Shown one piece after another: positions 61,024-64,000 of a DNA stretch of 64,000 bases. A program made the position numbers and the translations under genes. The number at the start of each line of letters is the position of its first letter. Within the stretch, counting starts at the first letter, position 1. Source of the DNA: Pelobates cultripes (Eukaryota > Chordata > Amphibia > Anura > Pelobatidae); contig OW240912.1 of the NCBI GenBank assembly GCA_933207985.1, forward strand, positions 74,754,480 to 74,818,479, given 5' to 3'. The notes below the pieces were generated by a model. That model ran no database searches, had not been told where the DNA came from, and was given only the letters and a program-made list of their open reading frames with translations.

Positions 61024-61578
61024 TTAAAGGAACACTATAGTCACCTAAATTACTTTAGCTAAATAAAGCAGTTTTAGTGTATAGATCATTCCCCTGCAAT
61101 TTCACTGCTCAATTCACTGTCATTTAGGAGTTAAATCACTTTGTTTCTGTTTATGCAGCCCTAGCCACACCTCCCCTGGCTATGATTGACAGAGCCTGCA
61201 TGAAAAAAAAAACTGGTTTCACTTTCAAACAGATGTAATGTACCTTAAATAATTGTATCTCAATCTCTAAATTTAACTTTAATCACATACAGGAGGCTCT
61301 TGCAGGGTCTAGCAAGCTATTAACATAGCAGGGGATAAGAAAATCTTAATTAAACAGAACTTGCAATAAAGAAAGGCTAAATAGGGCTCTCTTTACAGGA
61401 AGTGTTTATGGAAGGCTGTGCAAGTCACATGCAGGGAGGTGTGACTAGGGTTCATAAACAAAGGGATTTAACTCCTAAATGGCAGAGGATTGAACAGTGA
61501 GGCTGCAGGGGCATGTTCTATACACCAAAACTGCTTCATTAAGCTAAAGTTGTTCAGGTGACTATAGTGTCCCTTTAA
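61024..61578. mobile_element. Complete ACTATAG-family MITE downstream of ttc19
   Basis: TTAAAGGAACACTATAGTCACC at the left and GGTGACTATAGTGTCCCTTTAA at the right, with TTAA at each edge, 555 bp. The two halves are inverted copies of each other ('cccctgca', 'ccatttaggagttaaatc' and their inverses). It is the best preserved copy in the window. Confidence 0.85.
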
Positions 61579-61599
61579 TATGTCTGGGTACTCCCAGTG

Positions 61600-61690
61600 G
61601 TTCAAAAGAAGACGTTTCGGCACTATCAAGATTTGATAAAGGCACAGGATAGTACCGAAACATTTTCTTTTTCTTTGAACTCAAAATAAA
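61600..61690. repeat. Short inverted repeat with GAAAC motifs
   Basis: 'gacgtttcggcactatcaag' pairs with 'gatagtaccgaaacattttc'. The plus strand reads UUGAUAAAGGCAC - GUACC - GAAAC, which has the order of a degraded hammerhead core. Confidence 0.45.
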
Positions 61691-62439
61691 TGTCTGACTG
61701 TTAATAAGAAACCATTAAACCACTGGGATTGCCCAGATGTATGTATTGTTCCTGTTACATAAATACATTTATTGTTGGAAAATCAGGAAGACATGCATTG
61801 TATTGTTTAATTAAATCAGTTGATCAATTACCAGTACAACCATCTTGTAAAATTGTTTATTGTGGCAGCTGTTCTTAATGCCTATAAATGATATTTTTAT
61901 AAATTTGATTATATCGTGTTTCAGACTGTGCAGTTGAATTGCCAACAAATTCATTTGTTTTCAGTGAATGCTGGTGCCTGGTGAAGAAATAGAAATACAG
62001 TTTTACAAAATGCTTCCTTGCTGAGCATTATTTGTTTAAAAATGTAAACTTTTTTTTTCTTTCATATGTTCACTAATGTGGTATTTGGAATTGATATGTT
62101 TATGAAAGACAAAACCAGCAGACTGAGTCATTTCCACCAAATTATATTAAGTATAGTCCACTGTTTGCATTAAAATCAGAAATTCTTATATGTGAATCCT
62201 ATAAAAATATATATTCTTCATATTTTTGAAACTCAGAATTTCTACAGGATTTATTCTTCTCACTGTTTGCAGATGGAACCACATAAATATCCAATATTTG
62301 TCCATTGGTAGCACAAGCAACCAGATAAAAATGACAAGATAAAACAAACTGTAATCCACCTAACCTCTTGTTAAAAGGGAACTGTCACTAACCCGGGTTT
62401 AACTAATACTTATTTGTGAAATAGGAGATATAAAATTGC

Positions 62440-62640
62440 ATTAACACCACTGTATCCTGAAACTTGACGCTTCCATCTTAACTTCCTGTCACTCTGTCCA
62501 CCTGGCAGTCCGCATAGAGAAAGTATACAGATAAATAGAGTAACGAAACAATGCTTCTGTTTCTCCTCTTTGCAGTGTTTGCCCTATCTTTGCCTTGTCT
62601 GAATTAGCTGACGATGTTATTGGCTAACTATTTATTATAA
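62440..62640. repeat. Interspersed repeat, partner of 10240-10445
   Basis: See 10240-10445. The same ordered blocks appear on the same strand with scattered substitutions. Confidence 0.6.
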
Positions 62641-62704
62641 ACTTTAAATTAAAAATGTGGAATCTCCTGGAAAAAAATAACATGCTATAGGTGATATTAA
62701 CCTA

Positions 62705-62885
62705 TTAGAAACATAGAATGTGACAGCAGATAACCATTCGGCCCATCTAGTCTGCCCAATTTTCTAAATACTTTCATTAGTCCCTGATCTTATCTTAAGT
62801 CTAGGATAGCCTCATGTCTATCCCACACATGCTTAAACTCCCTCACTGTGTTAACCTCTATTGCATGTGTCCACTACCCTCTCCA
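62705..62885 (-). mobile_element. Truncated CR1 3' end
   Basis: 'gaaacatagaatgtgacagc', 'cggcccatctagtctgccc', 'cctcatgtctatcccac' and 'cttaaactccctcactgtg' match the 3' part of the large CR1 copy (33885-34090). Only the last ~180 bp are present. Confidence 0.85.
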
Positions 62886-64000
62886 CATTCTAGATGGAAG
62901 TAAGAAAGCTAACAGTACACATGAAGAGTAAAATTGAGCTGGTAATTGACTGCTTTTGGAACGGGGTTAGATTGAGGAACACAGCAGACACCAAAACCAC
63001 TTTGTTAGTGAAATAGTTATGTTGTCTGGGCTCCCTGCTTTTTCTTACTTTTAAGTCTTAAATTGTTTTCAAACAGTAACAATCGAGGGGAGTTTTCTAG
63101 ACACCAGTCTGGCTTCATGTCCTGATGTCCTATCGTATGCAGAAGCATTTGATTAGGCAGCAGTGTTCACTGGCCGCCCATAGTAATGCTCCAGAAAATT
63201 AGGTTCTCCAGCACAACTGAATGCCTCTGCATTTTCCACACATTGGGACTCTACTCAAGTTTGAAAACGGTTAGAAAGTCCAGTAGACTCTTCAGCATAA
63301 CCACTTAGGTGCTTGACAAGGGTGCATTTTAAGCCATTCGTGTTTTTATGTAGCTGTGTGTACTTTTGTTTGTGGTAGCATATTTTATTTGTATTTCTTT
63401 TTTTTTTTCTTTTTTCACCTAGTTTGAGTAACCTGATTAGAAGAAATGGGATATAACAGACCTGCAAATCGGTTGCTCTCAGGCTGAAATATATACAGTT
63501 TGGATAGGGAAACTGGACTATTATTTTGGGTACCTAACTCTCTTATTCTATACTTACCATAGATTTATTTTCCTGGTCAAAGTCAATGGCAGCATCACTG
63601 TGGGTATATCCATGCCCAAAGCACCTCCTGGACAGGTAATTAAAAACAAAAAAATAAGGCCTTCCTTTCCTGTCTGGTAACTAGCCCACACACATAAAGA
63701 CAAGTAAGAGATTATAAAACTACCATGGACTATGATGATGGAAAGTTATGGTAAGTATGGAATATATTTTCTATTTTCCTGGCTGTATGCATGGTAGAAT
63801 CAGTATAGATAATACCAAAGTTATAAAAACACCGGGCAACAAATGCATACAAAATTCACACTTGAATTCATATTGAAGATAAAGCAGAATGAAGAAAACT
63901 CTGCCTGTAACCTTCGTCACAAGTGATAGTATATGAAAAATGTAACTTTAAAGAACCATGTGGCAGGTCTGCAAATCTGCTCCATGGGGACACCTGTGGC
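62886..64000. other. Downstream intergenic DNA, no gene recognised
   Basis: No exon-like coding found. 'ttaccatagatttattttcctgg' near 63554 and 'tggtaagtatggaatatattttc' near 63748 look like the two ends of one more interspersed element (63540-63790). A T-rich run is at 63397-63415. Confidence 0.4.

Noticed and set aside
1..64000. Search for CRISPR arrays, operons, tRNA or rRNA genes, and endogenous viral gag/pol/env genes
   Set aside because: None seen. Only solo LTRs, one tRNA-derived SINE, and LINE/Penelope reverse transcriptases are present.

Overview
This window is vertebrate nuclear DNA, almost certainly from an anuran amphibian and probably a non-pipid frog. The reasons are one split gene with GT-AG introns that encodes a vertebrate TTC19 orthologue, a pair of split immunoglobulin V-type genes, and a dense load of retroelements and MITEs (L1-like, CR1, L2-like, Penelope, TTAA-flanked MITEs starting CCCCTTAAGG or AGGRACACTATAG). 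I recognise no bacterial genes, CRISPR arrays or intact viral genes. The species cannot be named from the sequence alone.

Layout. 1-10 kb: a GC-rich retroelement 5' module, AT-rich DNA, then a 6.8-kb L1-like element (2302-9103) framed by a perfect 16-bp target-site duplication. That element is broken by an L2-like insertion and by a solo LTR with its own 5-bp duplication. 10-29 kb, minus strand: two tandem copies of a small V-set immunoglobulin gene. Copy B has a signal exon at 28924-28978 and a V exon at 23677-24075. Copy A has a signal exon at 22413-22467, a V exon at 14220-14630 and a membrane exon at 10058-10147. Between these exons lie microsatellites, a second solo LTR, an L1 ORF1 remnant, a Penelope fragment, a 640-bp foldback element, a tRNA-derived SINE and a hAT-like MITE. 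29-47 kb: only mobile DNA, chiefly a CR1 LINE (33.9-37.3 kb) and a Penelope element (38.6-42.8 kb) interrupted by a 2.1-kb TTAA element and by a 1.4-kb poly(A) retroelement.

47.5-60.6 kb, plus strand: the complete TTC19 gene. It has ten exons, 375 codons, a promoter with four CACGTG boxes, a stop at 60028 and a poly(A) signal near 60582. TTC19 is the mitochondrial factor that keeps respiratory complex III clear of Rieske-protein fragments. Its introns carry an antisense L2-like LINE (intron 2) and, in intron 4, three copies of a nearly identical ~325-bp satellite. The tail of the window holds MITEs and CR1 3' ends.

The most striking signal is a recurring hammerhead-ribozyme-like motif. Each unit of the intron 4 satellite carries, on its minus strand, the order stem I - CUGACGA - stem II - GAAA - palindromic stem III - UC - stem I complement. 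The same architecture recurs downstream of both Penelope copies (18780-18816 and 38634-38674) and as a lone copy at 27581-27621. In all three of these the stem I halves are complementary. The window therefore contains a Penelope-type retroelement and a small tandem ribozyme-bearing repeat that may belong to one mobilisation system, comparable to what is known for newt satellite 2, retrozymes and Penelope elements.
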